Source: an uncultured Dorea sp.
GTDB taxonomy: Bacteria; Bacillota; Clostridia; Lachnospirales; Lachnospiraceae
DNA: 50,325 bases
Assembly (NCBI GenBank): GCA_910584615.1
Contig: CAJUAM010000025.1
Location: forward strand, 1-50,325
Direction of reading: 5' to 3'
Position 1 is the stretch's first letter; every line of letters starts with the position of its first letter. Positions 1 to 7,520 of this stretch are shown here, one piece after another. A program made the translations under genes and the position numbers. The notes under the pieces are model-generated. The model saw only the letters and a program-made list of their open reading frames with translations, did no database searches and was not told the DNA's origin.

Positions 1-78
1 TTCTTACCAAAAAGGAGCCATTTATTTCCAAAGACACAACTTATTTTACACTACCGGTAAAAATGAGGTGACTATAAA

Positions 79-120
79 ATGACAATGGATGAATTAAGCC
101 AGGGAGTCTCGTTTGTATAA
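79..120 (+). CDS. Possible 13-codon ORF ending in a terminator hairpin
   Basis: A GAGGTG ribosome binding site about 8 bases upstream precedes an ATG and 13 sense codons (MTMDELSQGVSFV). The stop codon lies inside the terminator hairpin that follows. I do not recognise the peptide. It could be a leader peptide, the truncated start of a lost gene, or chance. Confidence 0.2.
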   Translation: MTMDELSQGVSFV

Positions 121-158
121 CTTCCAAATCAGTTATTTTGCGACACTCCCTTTATTTT
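102..158 (+). terminator. Rho-independent terminator
   Basis: GGGAGTCTCG (102-111) pairs with CGACACTCCC (141-150) with one mismatch. An inner ATAACT/AGTTAT pairing extends the stem, and TTTATTTT follows. It ends transcription entering from the left edge, so the window probably starts at the tail of another unit. The rest of 1-194 shows nothing else I can name. Confidence 0.6.
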
Positions 159-194
159 AATGTGACACAAATACGGCTGGAAAAAATAGAGTTT

Positions 195-686
195 TCAGCA
201 ATTTTTCAAATGGGTTAATTCTATTGCTTCTTTTCCTGTCATATGTTCTATTGTAATTTCTATACAGTTAAGAGCCTTCCATTCCCGTTTGATTTCTTTA
301 CCTATAGTTTCTTTATCCTCACTGTATTTCAATCCCAAAATTTCGGCGGCATGAAAAATATCTTCGTCGGTTTCTAATACTCTGGCTCTGCCAAAAAGAA
401 TGACACTTTTGAAATACGTGGTCAGTTCTTCTTTTATCACATCATCTTTTTCAATAACACAGAATGAAACTTTATCACACTGCTTTATTGCATCCTGCTT
501 ATGTCCGGTTTTTGCCCCATGGAAAAAAATTTTCCCATCTTCATACACATAATTTACAGGTACGGTATATGGATAGCCGCCATCCCCTATAAGACCTAAA
601 ATTCCGGTTTTCCCATACTTTAAAATTTTAATGCATTCGTTCCCGGTAAGCTGTTGTTTTATTCTTCTCATCTTTCTAAATTCCAT
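195..686 (-). CDS. Pyridoxamine 5'-phosphate oxidase-family FMN-binding split-barrel protein (NimA-like)
   Basis: The 163-residue protein has the size and pattern of the small FMN split-barrel family that includes NimA-type nitroimidazole reductases. It opens with an RRIKQQL segment, followed by a strand reading GKTGILGLIGDGGYPYTVPVNYVY and then KIFFHGAKTGHK, which is typical of the flavin-binding face. The start at 686 sits 7 bases after GGAGG and overlaps the end of the upstream pnuC-like gene by 19 bases, so the two are probably translationally coupled. The family holds FMN and reduces small organic substrates. The actual substrate, and whether it protects against nitro compounds, cannot be read from sequence. 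Confidence 0.8.
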   Translation of the reverse strand: MEFRKMRRIKQQLTGNECIKILKYGKTGILGLIGDGGYPYTVPVNYVYEDGKIFFHGAKTGHKQDAIKQCDKVSFCVIEKDDVIKEELTTYFKSVILFGRARVLETDEDIFHAAEILGLKYSEDKETIGKEIKREWKALNCIEITIEHMTGKEAIELTHLKNC

Positions 687-1393
687 TTCATTACCTCCGT
701 ATTTTTCTGTTGCCTTTTTTGCATTTTAGTCCAACTGATATATCCATACATATCATTTACTAAGAACATAATGAAGCAAACGATAACTGATAAATAAGAA
801 ATATCTGACAGGACAGCCAGTGTCCATAAAACAATCAATACGATATCATTGGCAGCGTAGGCAAGCGCATAATAAGCACTCCGCCGAAAGGTCAGATAAA
901 CGGCAAGGAAGCTCGTTGCGACAGACAGCGTACTTGGTATCAGATTTGCCGTATCAAAAGATTTCAAAATAAAATAGAAAATAAGAGTGATGGCGGCGGT
1001 AAGTGCAAGCATGAAAACGGGTTCTCTTTCTTTCAGATGGTTGACTTTGACCTCTGCCCTGTTTCCTCCATAGGGGTTGCGAAGCCATGATAGGAAAGCA
1101 AAGACAGCCATAGGTGCCGTCATACCAAGATATGTTATCATTTCTCCGTAATATGCAAACGTGAAAGATATGATGCCGTATAAAATACTGAAAACAACAG
1201 TCAATAACTGACCGGCGGGATTTCCTTTGGAATTAAAGATCAAAGCGGTAGCCCCGATCACCGATGCAGTGAGTGTCAGATAGTTCTCCCTGTCAAAAAC
1301 CAAAAAGGAAATAATAATCAGCATTATGGATAAGCACCATAAAATAATTTCCCCCTTTGAAAAATAATAAAGTAGAGATTTGCATTTTTCCAT
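668..1393 (-). CDS. pnuC: PnuC-family vitamin (nicotinamide riboside-type) transporter
   Basis: A 241-residue, very hydrophobic protein with about seven membrane segments. The end (NDMYGYISWTKMQKRQ) matches the PnuC-family ending, where an aromatic-rich YGxxxW segment lines the substrate path. PnuC proteins facilitate uptake of nicotinamide riboside, and relatives carry thiamine or riboflavin, so the substrate is not settled. I start at 1393 because a perfect AGGAGG lies just upstream. A longer reading to 1429 would add 12 residues that fall in the leader terminator. The gene follows a roughly 100-nt structured leader with a consensus-like promoter, so attenuation control is likely. The FMN split-barrel gene downstream is probably co-transcribed. 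Confidence 0.82.
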   Translation of the reverse strand: MEKCKSLLYYFSKGEIILWCLSIMLIIISFLVFDRENYLTLTASVIGATALIFNSKGNPAGQLLTVVFSILYGIISFTFAYYGEMITYLGMTAPMAVFAFLSWLRNPYGGNRAEVKVNHLKEREPVFMLALTAAITLIFYFILKSFDTANLIPSTLSVATSFLAVYLTFRRSAYYALAYAANDIVLIVLWTLAVLSDISYLSVIVCFIMFLVNDMYGYISWTKMQKRQQKNTEVMKWNLER

Positions 1394-1492
1394 AAGTATC
1401 CTCCTAAAAAAATAAGCATCCGTATACACATCTCCTAAGACCTAACGATGTGTACCGAATGCTTTCGCATTTCATTACCCGGTGGCAACTTC
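1394..1492 (-). promoter_or_regulatory. Structured 5' leader of pnuC, candidate riboswitch or attenuator
   Basis: From the predicted start of transcription near 1492, the leader can form a small GAAA-capped hairpin (AATGC/GCATT, 1458-1471) or a long terminator stem (1416-1462) that uses the same GCATT. Mutually exclusive folds, a terminator next to the Shine-Dalgarno sequence and a vitamin transporter downstream are typical of metabolite control. I could not match it to a known riboswitch class. Confidence 0.45.
1406..1462 (-). terminator. Intrinsic terminator inside the pnuC leader
   Basis: Reading the minus strand, GCATTCGGTACACATC pairs with GATGTGTATACGGATGC almost throughout, with a 14-base loop, followed by TTATTTTTTT. 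The U-tract ends two bases before the AGGAGG of pnuC, so it must be bypassed for expression. Confidence 0.6.
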
Positions 1493-1498
1493 GCGCTT

Positions 1499-1527
1499 AT
1501 TGTAACACACAGGACTGGAAAAGTAAA
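1499..1527 (-). promoter_or_regulatory. Promoter for pnuC and the split-barrel gene
   Basis: On the minus strand TTTACT (1522-1527), a 17-base spacer and TACAAT (1499-1504) form a good sigma-A-type promoter. It places the transcript start near 1492, at the beginning of the structured leader. Confidence 0.55.
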
Positions 1528-1645
1528 GATGTTTAGGGTCTGGAAAGAAAATGTTGGTCTGTATGGAAATTTGCAAACGATTGAGGTATAATTCAGATGT
1601 TGGGAATAAACAAGATATTCTGATTTGCAAAGAGGAGACAGTTCT

Positions 1646-1861
1646 ATGAGAAAAGTTGTTTTATTTATTGCAATGAGGTCTTGACGGGTATATTGTGGAT
1701 GAGCATGGCAATGTAGACTGGCTTAATGGACAGTTACGGGAAAAGCGCCGTCTGATCTCGTGAGAGAACTAAAGAACAAAGAAGGGAAGGATATTTGGAT
1801 CTGTGGCGGAGCGAATATAGTTCAACAATTAGTTCAAAATGATTTAATTGCAGTTATATGA
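1646..1861 (+). pseudogene. Remnant of a DHFR-family (RibD C-terminal/YyaP-like) reductase gene
   Basis: Behind an AGAGGAG ribosome binding site the reading begins MRKVVLFIAM. One extra G near 1676 shifts the frame. Past it the sequence continues as SLDGYIVDEHGNVDWLNGQ, the family's N-terminal signature. A second block near 1757-1858 reads DLVRELKNKEGKDIWICGGA followed by NIVQQLVQNDLI, the NADPH-site region. The middle, roughly 60 codons, and the C-terminus are missing. The gene is therefore broken by a frameshift and deletions. The intergenic stretch 1394-1958 otherwise holds the pnuC leader and promoters. Confidence 0.75.
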
Positions 1862-1896
1862 AAGAACTTATTCGGTTTTTTGTTGCTGAAAATTTT

Positions 1897-1924
1897 TTGA
1901 CAGGGAATACATTGGATTTAAAAT
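1897..1924 (+). promoter_or_regulatory. Promoter for the 1959 operon
   Basis: TTGACA (1897-1902), a 16-base spacer and TAAAAT (1919-1924) lie 35 bases before the start codon of the Fe-S protein gene. It probably drives the three genes up to 4628. Confidence 0.55.
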
Positions 1925-1958
1925 AGGATACGGCAGTCATATAGCGAGGAGGATATTT

Positions 1959-2657
1959 ATGGATCTGACAAAGGAATTAAAAGAAGTATTGTATGGTCAG
2001 GGAGCTGCTTTAGTGGGGATTGCAGATATGAGCCAGGTACAGGATTGTGATTTTCAGACTGGGGCAGCAGTCGCCGTGCCATTGCCTGAAAATATCATTG
2101 TTGATCTTCAAAAAGCCCCAACGAAAGAATATTATGATTTGTACTATTCTCTTAATGGAAAGCTGAATGAAATAGTCATGGCAGGGGAGGAGTTTTTGCG
2201 TGACAGAGGATTTGAGGCTTATGCGCAGACAACAGACAGAGTAAAAGTAGATCAGGATAATGTTTCAAAACTTCCGCATAAAACGGTGGCTTTGAAGGCA
2301 GGACTTGGCTGGATCGGGAAAAACTGCCTGCTGGTAACTCCTGAGTATGGTCCGGCAGTCCGTATCTCATCACTGCTGACGGATGCGCCTTTAATATGTG
2401 ATGAGCCGGTGACTCACTCGCGGTGTAAAAGCTGCAGCTTATGTGTAGAAAAATGTCCCGCGCAGGCTTTAAAAGGCACTTTGTGGGAAGCCGGCATGCC
2501 CAGAGAGAAGCTGGTAGATGTGGAAAAATGTTATAAAAAGCAGGAAGAGATTATGTATCAGGCGACAGGTATTAAGACGGATCTGTGCGGGAAATGTTTT
2601 GCAGTCTGTACGTATACACAGAGGTATCTGAGGCAGTCTGAGGATAATCTTGAGTAG
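1959..2657 (+). CDS. Short QueG-like protein with two iron-sulfur sites
   Basis: The central LPHKTVALKAGLGWIGKNCLL block is the hallmark of the epoxyqueuosine reductase (QueG)/double-cluster family. It is followed by a ferredoxin motif CKSCSLCVEKCP and a second cysteine set (CGKCFAVC) near the end. At 232 residues it is much shorter than QueG (about 380) because the C-terminal HEAT-like domain is absent, so queuosine synthesis is doubtful. The start follows AGGAGG by 7 bases. Six bases downstream begins a membrane polyferredoxin, a likely electron donor. The family includes corrinoid-dependent reductases; whether this short form binds cobalamin is unknown. Confidence 0.72.
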   Translation: MDLTKELKEVLYGQGAALVGIADMSQVQDCDFQTGAAVAVPLPENIIVDLQKAPTKEYYDLYYSLNGKLNEIVMAGEEFLRDRGFEAYAQTTDRVKVDQDNVSKLPHKTVALKAGLGWIGKNCLLVTPEYGPAVRISSLLTDAPLICDEPVTHSRCKSCSLCVEKCPAQALKGTLWEAGMPREKLVDVEKCYKKQEEIMYQATGIKTDLCGKCFAVCTYTQRYLRQSEDNLE

Positions 2658-2663
2658 AGGTAC

Positions 2664-3488
2664 ATGAATATGAAAAAATACTGGCTGCCGGCGGCTATGC
2701 TGGTTTTATTTGAAGCAATAGCGGTTACTTTATGGCTGTCAAAGGACAATTTATTTTATTTGTTCAATTTCAGCTACATTGGAATATCCATTAGTCTCGG
2801 GATATATTTATTTATCCGGAAATACAGGTATGCCCGCCGCATAGCGCAGCTTCTTGTGGGATGTTATATGCTTATTTATCTGGGGCTGGTCTGCGGGGAG
2901 AATATGCAGATCGAGGGTTTTTGGTATTATCTGTTTACCGGTGTATTCGAAGCCGCGACCATTCACTATGCCGTGGCAAAGATCTTCGGACCGCTGATAT
3001 TTGGAAGAGGGTGGTGCGGTTACGCCTGCTGGACTGCAATGGTCCTTGATTATCTTCCCTATAAAGTACCGGATAAGCCGAGAAAAAATATCGGCTGGAT
3101 CCGTTATATCACTTTTGCGGTGTCACCCCTGTTTGTTGCGGCACTGTTTTTATGCCATGCAGGTAAGATAGAGAGGATCATGTTCTGGGCATTCATCATA
3201 GGGAATGTCTTGTACTATGCAGTTGGGATTGTTTTGGCATTCATATGTAAGGATAACCGTGCGTTTTGTAAGTATATCTGCCCCATAACTATCTTTTTGA
3301 AACCAATGAGTTATTTTTCACTGCTTCGGGTCCGGTGTGATAAAGAAAAGTGTATTTCCTGCGGCAAGTGCAAAAAGGTATGTCCCATGGATGTAGACAT
3401 GACAGACAATTCCAGAAAGCGGAAAAACGGTACAGAATGTATTCTTTGCTATGAATGTGTGAAAAATTGTCCGAAAGATGCGCTTTAA
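2664..3488 (+). CDS. NapH/YccM-like membrane-bound 4Fe-4S protein
   Basis: About five membrane segments fill the first 200 residues, with the paired cysteine motifs GRGWCGYACW and CKYICPI typical of NapH-type quinol or thiol oxidoreductases. Two ferredoxin motifs follow in the cytoplasmic tail (CISCGKCKKVCP and CILCYECVKNCP). Such proteins pass electrons between the membrane and a soluble partner. The partner here is probably the QueG-like protein encoded 6 bases upstream. Two start codons are possible (2664 and 2670); both follow the weak GAGG at the end of the upstream gene. Confidence 0.78.
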   Translation: MNMKKYWLPAAMLVLFEAIAVTLWLSKDNLFYLFNFSYIGISISLGIYLFIRKYRYARRIAQLLVGCYMLIYLGLVCGENMQIEGFWYYLFTGVFEAATIHYAVAKIFGPLIFGRGWCGYACWTAMVLDYLPYKVPDKPRKNIGWIRYITFAVSPLFVAALFLCHAGKIERIMFWAFIIGNVLYYAVGIVLAFICKDNRAFCKYICPITIFLKPMSYFSLLRVRCDKEKCISCGKCKKVCPMDVDMTDNSRKRKNGTECILCYECVKNCPKDAL

Positions 3489-3641
3489 AATCTGTCGGGG
3501 CTGATGATTGGCAGATATATCCGGGCCGGAAAATAATGCAGAATAAAAAGAAGACTGAATGGTTATCTGAAAAGGGGGCAGAATATATAAACTTTAATTG
3601 TTTAAAGCAGACACAAAATTTACGGAAAAGAGGTTTTATCT

Positions 3642-4628
3642 ATGAATAAAAAGACACGGGATTTGTACGCGGCGATGTATGAAAAGGTCATGTGTTTGGA
3701 CAGTAAAGTTTATCAGGGCATGTATCGCCGTATTTTTAAGATGACAGAGGGGAAAGACGTGTTGGAGATTGCCGTGCATTCCGGACTGCTGGCAAAGCAT
3801 GCCGCATATGCCACAAACAGTATAACTACAGCAGATGAAACGGGAGAGTGTTCTGATAACCTGATATTTAACGCTGGTGAGACGGTAAGGCTGCCATATA
3901 AAGAGGATTCATTTGATGTGATCCTGGTCGTTAATGAGCTTCATGCCATGCCAGAACCGGAGAAAGCACTCAAAGAGATCGGCAGGGTGTTAAAGGAGAA
4001 GGGGATGCTGATCGCTCTTGATCTTGTAAATCATAAAGCAGGGGCAGTAAACGGTATATGGTCCAAAATATTAAGGGCCGCAGGCAGAAGATCCGGACAG
4101 CATTGGGATATGGAAAGTTGCAGGGAACTTTTTGAAAACAATGGATGGAAGGTGAAAAACTGCAGGGAAATACCGGCACGTATACCGGCCGTTTATGTGG
4201 AATGTGTGAAAAACCAGAGCAGAAAGATACGCTATGCTGATGAAAAGGATTTTGAACTATTAAGAGAGTATGATAAACATATCAGTGAAATCCAATTGAA
4301 AAACAGTATCCGCGCAAAAAGAGTTTTGATGATGTTTCATAATGATGATTTTGCGGGGTGGCTGCGGTTTGGCCTGTTCTGGGACAGTATGCCGTTTCTG
4401 AACATGCTGTATTTTCAAGACACTTACAGAGGGAAAGGCTACGGCAGGCAGTTAGTAGATTTCTGGGAAAAAGAAATGTTAAAAAATAAATATGATATGG
4501 TGTTAACTTCCACATTGTCAAATGAGCAGGCACAATTTTTTTACAGGAAAATGGGATATATGGATTGCGGCTGCCTGCTGCTTAGGAATGAGCCTTTGGA
4601 AATTATATTATCAAAGCCTCTGGTCTGA
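3642..4628 (+). CDS. Methyltransferase-like domain fused to a GNAT acetyltransferase
   Basis: Residues 1 to about 190 look like a class I SAM methyltransferase: a VLEIAVHSGLLAKHAA segment at motif I, a LPYKEDSFDVILVVNELHAM block, and then an EIGRVLKEKGMLIALDLV strand. Residues from about 195 to 328 are a GNAT domain with the acetyl-CoA loop DTYRGKGYGRQLVDFW and a late YRKMGY segment. Motif I lacks the usual GxGxG glycines, so the first domain may bind SAM poorly or serve another role. The gene lies 153 bases after the NapH-like gene on the same strand. The joint substrate is unknown. Confidence 0.7.
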   Translation: MNKKTRDLYAAMYEKVMCLDSKVYQGMYRRIFKMTEGKDVLEIAVHSGLLAKHAAYATNSITTADETGECSDNLIFNAGETVRLPYKEDSFDVILVVNELHAMPEPEKALKEIGRVLKEKGMLIALDLVNHKAGAVNGIWSKILRAAGRRSGQHWDMESCRELFENNGWKVKNCREIPARIPAVYVECVKNQSRKIRYADEKDFELLREYDKHISEIQLKNSIRAKRVLMMFHNDDFAGWLRFGLFWDSMPFLNMLYFQDTYRGKGYGRQLVDFWEKEMLKNKYDMVLTSTLSNEQAQFFYRKMGYMDCGCLLLRNEPLEIILSKPLV

Positions 4629-4688
4629 ATACAGGTTTTTAGCCTTTAGGTTCTTTATTTTAAAATTCCTTATAAGCGGGAGACCAGT

Positions 4689-5168
4689 TTACAGTTCCCG
4701 GTAATAAGGACAGATATTTTCGTAATGGCCGTCTTTCATTTTGAAACCGTTCGGTATCATTCCAAGCTGTATAAACCCTAATCGTTCATACAAATGCCTC
4801 GCGTGAACATTGCTTTCAACAACCGCGTTAAACTGGATCACTCTAAATCCAAGCCTTTTCGCGTTTGACAGGCAGTCTTTTACTAACTGTTCTCCAATAT
4901 GCCTGCCTCTGCATTCTGCGCTTACCGCGTAACTTGCGTTGCAGATATGTCCGCATCGTCCTATATTATTGGGATGCAATGTATAAAGACCAACGATCAC
5001 CCCATTTTCTTCAGCGACTCCGCAATAGCTCTGCGCGCTGAAAAAATCTGCCGCGTCTGAAATATCAAGTGTTTCTTCATATGGAAACGCAGTGCCTTCT
5101 TCAACTATATCATTCCATATATTCAGCATATCTTTTATGTCGCTTTCTCTGTATTTTCTGACCAACAT
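4689..5168 (-). CDS. GNAT-family N-acetyltransferase
   Basis: The 159-residue protein shows the GNAT order: MLVRKYRESDIKDML at the N-terminus, the central strand GHICNASYAVSAECRGR leading into the acetyl-CoA loop RGRHIGEQLVKDC, and an ending NVHARHLYERLGFIQLG. The start at 5168 follows GGAGG by 7 bases, which rules out the longer in-frame reading to 5231. It converges on the fusion gene that ends at 4628, with no clear T-tract terminator between them. The substrate is unknown; small-molecule (for example amino acid or antibiotic) acetylation is typical of this subgroup. Confidence 0.78.
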   Translation of the reverse strand: MLVRKYRESDIKDMLNIWNDIVEEGTAFPYEETLDISDAADFFSAQSYCGVAEENGVIVGLYTLHPNNIGRCGHICNASYAVSAECRGRHIGEQLVKDCLSNAKRLGFRVIQFNAVVESNVHARHLYERLGFIQLGMIPNGFKMKDGHYENICPYYREL

Positions 5169-5368
5169 TTTTATACCTCCATTAATTTCAGAGCAAGTAA
5201 TTATTTTCACGGTTTGCAGCCTGTAAAGCAATTAATTTATAGGCTGCGTATCCCCTTTTGATTTTTACCGGGGTTATTATGTTGTATTTGGAACATAGAT
5301 AGTATATCATAGAACGGTGGCAAGGTATAGAAGAAAAATCATATCCGATGAAGAAAGGGAGGAAGATC

Positions 5369-6559
5369 ATGACTGCTGTTTATCTGGCCCCGGTCTATCT
5401 TATCGTAAATATCTGTCTGATGCTCCAGATCTATAGATGGCTTCGGGTGTGCAATACATTATTTGAAAAGACGTGGGTGAGGGGAATATTTTTCGGTATT
5501 TACATATTTCTTGCGCTGTCTGTATTGACTGCGTTTCTTTTGCCGGCGGGCTGTCTTCAAAGAATGATGAAGCTTATCTGTAATTACTGGCTCGGCATAC
5601 TGCTTTATATGGTTCTGGCTGTATTGATGGCGGATATTTTCTATTTTGCCTGCCTGCATACTGCCGGGGATATACTGCAGAGATATGGAAACGGGACGTT
5701 CCAGGCTATGCTGGGAGGAGTATGCGCTGTTTTCATCTTTGGGGTGAGCGCATGGGGAAGTTATAATGCCCGGGTGATCCATGTGACTCCCTATGAGATC
5801 ACGGTTGATAAAGATGGAGGAAAGATCAGTTCGCTGAATGTAGTATTGGTCTCTGACTTACATTTGGGGTACAGTATAGGGACTTGCCATATGTCTCGGA
5901 TGGCAGAGAAGATCAATGAGCAGAATGCAGATCTGGTAGTAATCGCTGGAGATATTTTTGATAATGAATATGAAGCCCTTGAAAATCCAGAGGAACTGGA
6001 GGAGATCTTTCGGAGTATCCGGTCAAAATACGGTGTGTATGCCTGCTATGGAAATCATGACATTGAGGAAAAGATCTTAGCAGGATTTACTTTTGGAGAA
6101 AAGGGAGCGAAAAAAAGCAGTGCACGGATGGATGAATTTCTGGAAAGGTCGGGAATCCGTCTGTTGAAGGATGAAGCTGAACTGATAGACGGCAGCTTTT
6201 ATCTGTATGGCAGACCAGATGTAAGCCGGCCGGGGCGGGGGATTGTTGAAAGAAAAACGGCGGACGGATTGATGAGAGAGCTTTCAAAGGACAAGCCAGT
6301 GCTCATCATGGACCACCAGCCTAAGGAGCTATGTGAATTATCGGCAGCAGGAGCTGATGTCTGCCTGTGCGGGCACACTCATGACGGACAGATGTTCCCG
6401 GCAAATATAGTTACAGGAGCAATGTGGGAAAATCCGTATGGATACCAGAAAAAAGGCCGCATGCATACGATCGTGACTTCTGGCGTCGGTGTGTTCGGCC
6501 CAAATATGCGTGTGGGTACGATTGCGGAAATATGCCCTGTTAAGATACATTTCCAATAA
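5369..6559 (+). CDS. Membrane-anchored calcineurin-type metallophosphoesterase
   Basis: Four or so membrane segments occupy the first 140 residues. The catalytic domain then shows all the metal-binding motifs in order: VSDLHLG, AGDIFDN, GNHD, and DHQP near CGHTHDG. This YkuE-like class hydrolyses phosphoesters, perhaps lipid or nucleotide-linked, at the membrane. The start at 5369 is chosen because GGGAGG precedes it at proper spacing; an upstream ATG at 5348 lacks one. A second family member is encoded at 33533. A peptidoglycan glycosyltransferase follows, suggesting cell-envelope work, although that gene has its own promoter. Confidence 0.8.
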   Translation: MTAVYLAPVYLIVNICLMLQIYRWLRVCNTLFEKTWVRGIFFGIYIFLALSVLTAFLLPAGCLQRMMKLICNYWLGILLYMVLAVLMADIFYFACLHTAGDILQRYGNGTFQAMLGGVCAVFIFGVSAWGSYNARVIHVTPYEITVDKDGGKISSLNVVLVSDLHLGYSIGTCHMSRMAEKINEQNADLVVIAGDIFDNEYEALENPEELEEIFRSIRSKYGVYACYGNHDIEEKILAGFTFGEKGAKKSSARMDEFLERSGIRLLKDEAELIDGSFYLYGRPDVSRPGRGIVERKTADGLMRELSKDKPVLIMDHQPKELCELSAAGADVCLCGHTHDGQMFPANIVTGAMWENPYGYQKKGRMHTIVTSGVGVFGPNMRVGTIAEICPVKIHFQ

Positions 6560-6570
6560 TGAAATATTTC

Positions 6571-6579
6571 TGTTATAAT
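6571..6579 (+). promoter_or_regulatory. Extended -10 promoter for the glycosyltransferase gene
   Basis: TGTTATAAT combines a TGn extension with a perfect TATAAT 30 bases before the start codon. The -35 match is poor, as is normal for extended -10 promoters. An AAAGGAG ribosome binding site follows. Confidence 0.5.
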
Positions 6580-6608
6580 GGCTGTATCGGTAAAGGAGAT
6601 GTCTGCAT

Positions 6609-7331
6609 ATGAAAAAGAGATTCCGGTTTGTCCGATGGCTGTCAGTCAGGCTGCTGATCATAAGCTTTATGCTTATTCTGCTGACCGGCGGTTTTTACGG
6701 CATTAAGGGATATAATATGTACAAAAATGCAATAGATGAAAAATCACTTTCAAAGAGGGTGGAGGAAATACGTGATATGGAGAATTTCACGTATTATTCT
6801 GAACTGCCCCAGTTTTATATCCAGGCTATCATATCTGTGGAGGATAGAAGATTTAAGAGCCACAAAGGTATTGACCCGATCGCGATCGCGCGCGCGGCGT
6901 GGAGGGATATAAAGGAGGGGGCTTTCGAAGAAGGCGGGAGTACAATAACCCAGCAACTGGCAAAAAATATGCTGTTTACCAAGGATAAGAAGATGGAACG
7001 TAAAGCGGCAGAGGTGTTTGCGGTATCGGAGATAGAATCAGAATATACGAAAGAAGAGATTTTTGAGCTGTATGTAAATATGGCTGACTTCGGCGGGGGA
7101 TACTATGGTATCTATCAGGCATCGAAAGGATATTTTGGAAAAGAGCCGTCAAAGCTTTGTGATCATGAGTCTGTCTTGCTTGCCGGAGTGCCTAATGCGC
7201 CGTCGGCCTATTCGCCTGATAAAAACATGAAACTGGCTGCAAAACGCGCAGAACAGGTGCTTAAAAGTATGGTGAAAAATAAGGTCATAACGAAGAAAGA
7301 GGCAGGTGAGATAAAGGATCAGATCCAGTGA
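6609..7331 (+). CDS. mtgA: Monofunctional peptidoglycan glycosyltransferase (GT51)
   Basis: One N-terminal membrane anchor (about residues 12-32) is followed by the GT51 motifs: ISVEDRRFKSHKGID with the catalytic glutamate, EEGGSTITQQLAKNML, KKEEIFELYVNMADFGGGYYGI, and PNAPSAYSP. There is no penicillin-binding domain, so the 240-residue protein only polymerises lipid II into glycan strands on the outer face of the membrane. The start is preceded by AAAGGAG. The symbol is given by domain class; the protein may have another name in Clostridia. Confidence 0.85.
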   Translation: MKKRFRFVRWLSVRLLIISFMLILLTGGFYGIKGYNMYKNAIDEKSLSKRVEEIRDMENFTYYSELPQFYIQAIISVEDRRFKSHKGIDPIAIARAAWRDIKEGAFEEGGSTITQQLAKNMLFTKDKKMERKAAEVFAVSEIESEYTKEEIFELYVNMADFGGGYYGIYQASKGYFGKEPSKLCDHESVLLAGVPNAPSAYSPDKNMKLAAKRAEQVLKSMVKNKVITKKEAGEIKDQIQ

Positions 7332-7384
7332 ATTTTTTGCGGAGAGGAAAGAAATAAAAACATGTCTGTTTTTCCATAAAAATA

Positions 7385-7414
7385 TTGTAATACAATCAGC
7401 AATTATGTTATATT
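7385..7414 (+). promoter_or_regulatory. Candidate promoter before the chemoreceptor gene
   Basis: TTGTAA (7385-7390), an 18-base spacer and TATATT (7409-7414). The predicted start lies only about 17 bases before a terminator-like hairpin. Confidence 0.4.
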
Positions 7415-7437
7415 ATTAAAAGATTGCCATACATTGG

Positions 7438-7474
7438 AAAACATGGAAGCGGTTTTGGCTGCTGCCATGTTTTT
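7438..7474 (+). terminator. Terminator-like hairpin before the chemoreceptor gene
   Basis: AAAACATGG (7438-7446) pairs with CCATGTTTT (7465-7473), with an inner AGC/GCT pairing, and the stem runs into a T-tract. It may end the glycosyltransferase transcript or attenuate the chemoreceptor transcript. Confidence 0.5.
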
Positions 7475-7520
7475 GTGTGGGATTTTTCGTTGATGATCAA
7501 AAGAAAGGATGAAGTGTGAG

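Noticed and set aside
1430..1460. Resemblance of CGTTAGGT to the M-box (ykoK) magnesium riboswitch
   Set aside because: Only the short motif agrees; the leader is about 100 nt, too short for the M-box core.
1480..1500. T-box-like GGTGGCAAC on the plus strand
   Set aside because: No antiterminator/terminator pair or aminoacid-related gene follows; the minus-strand promoter and leader explain the same bases better.
3455..3649. Open frame between the NapH-like gene and the fusion gene
   Set aside because: It overlaps the ferredoxin end out of frame and has no ribosome binding site or recognisable features.
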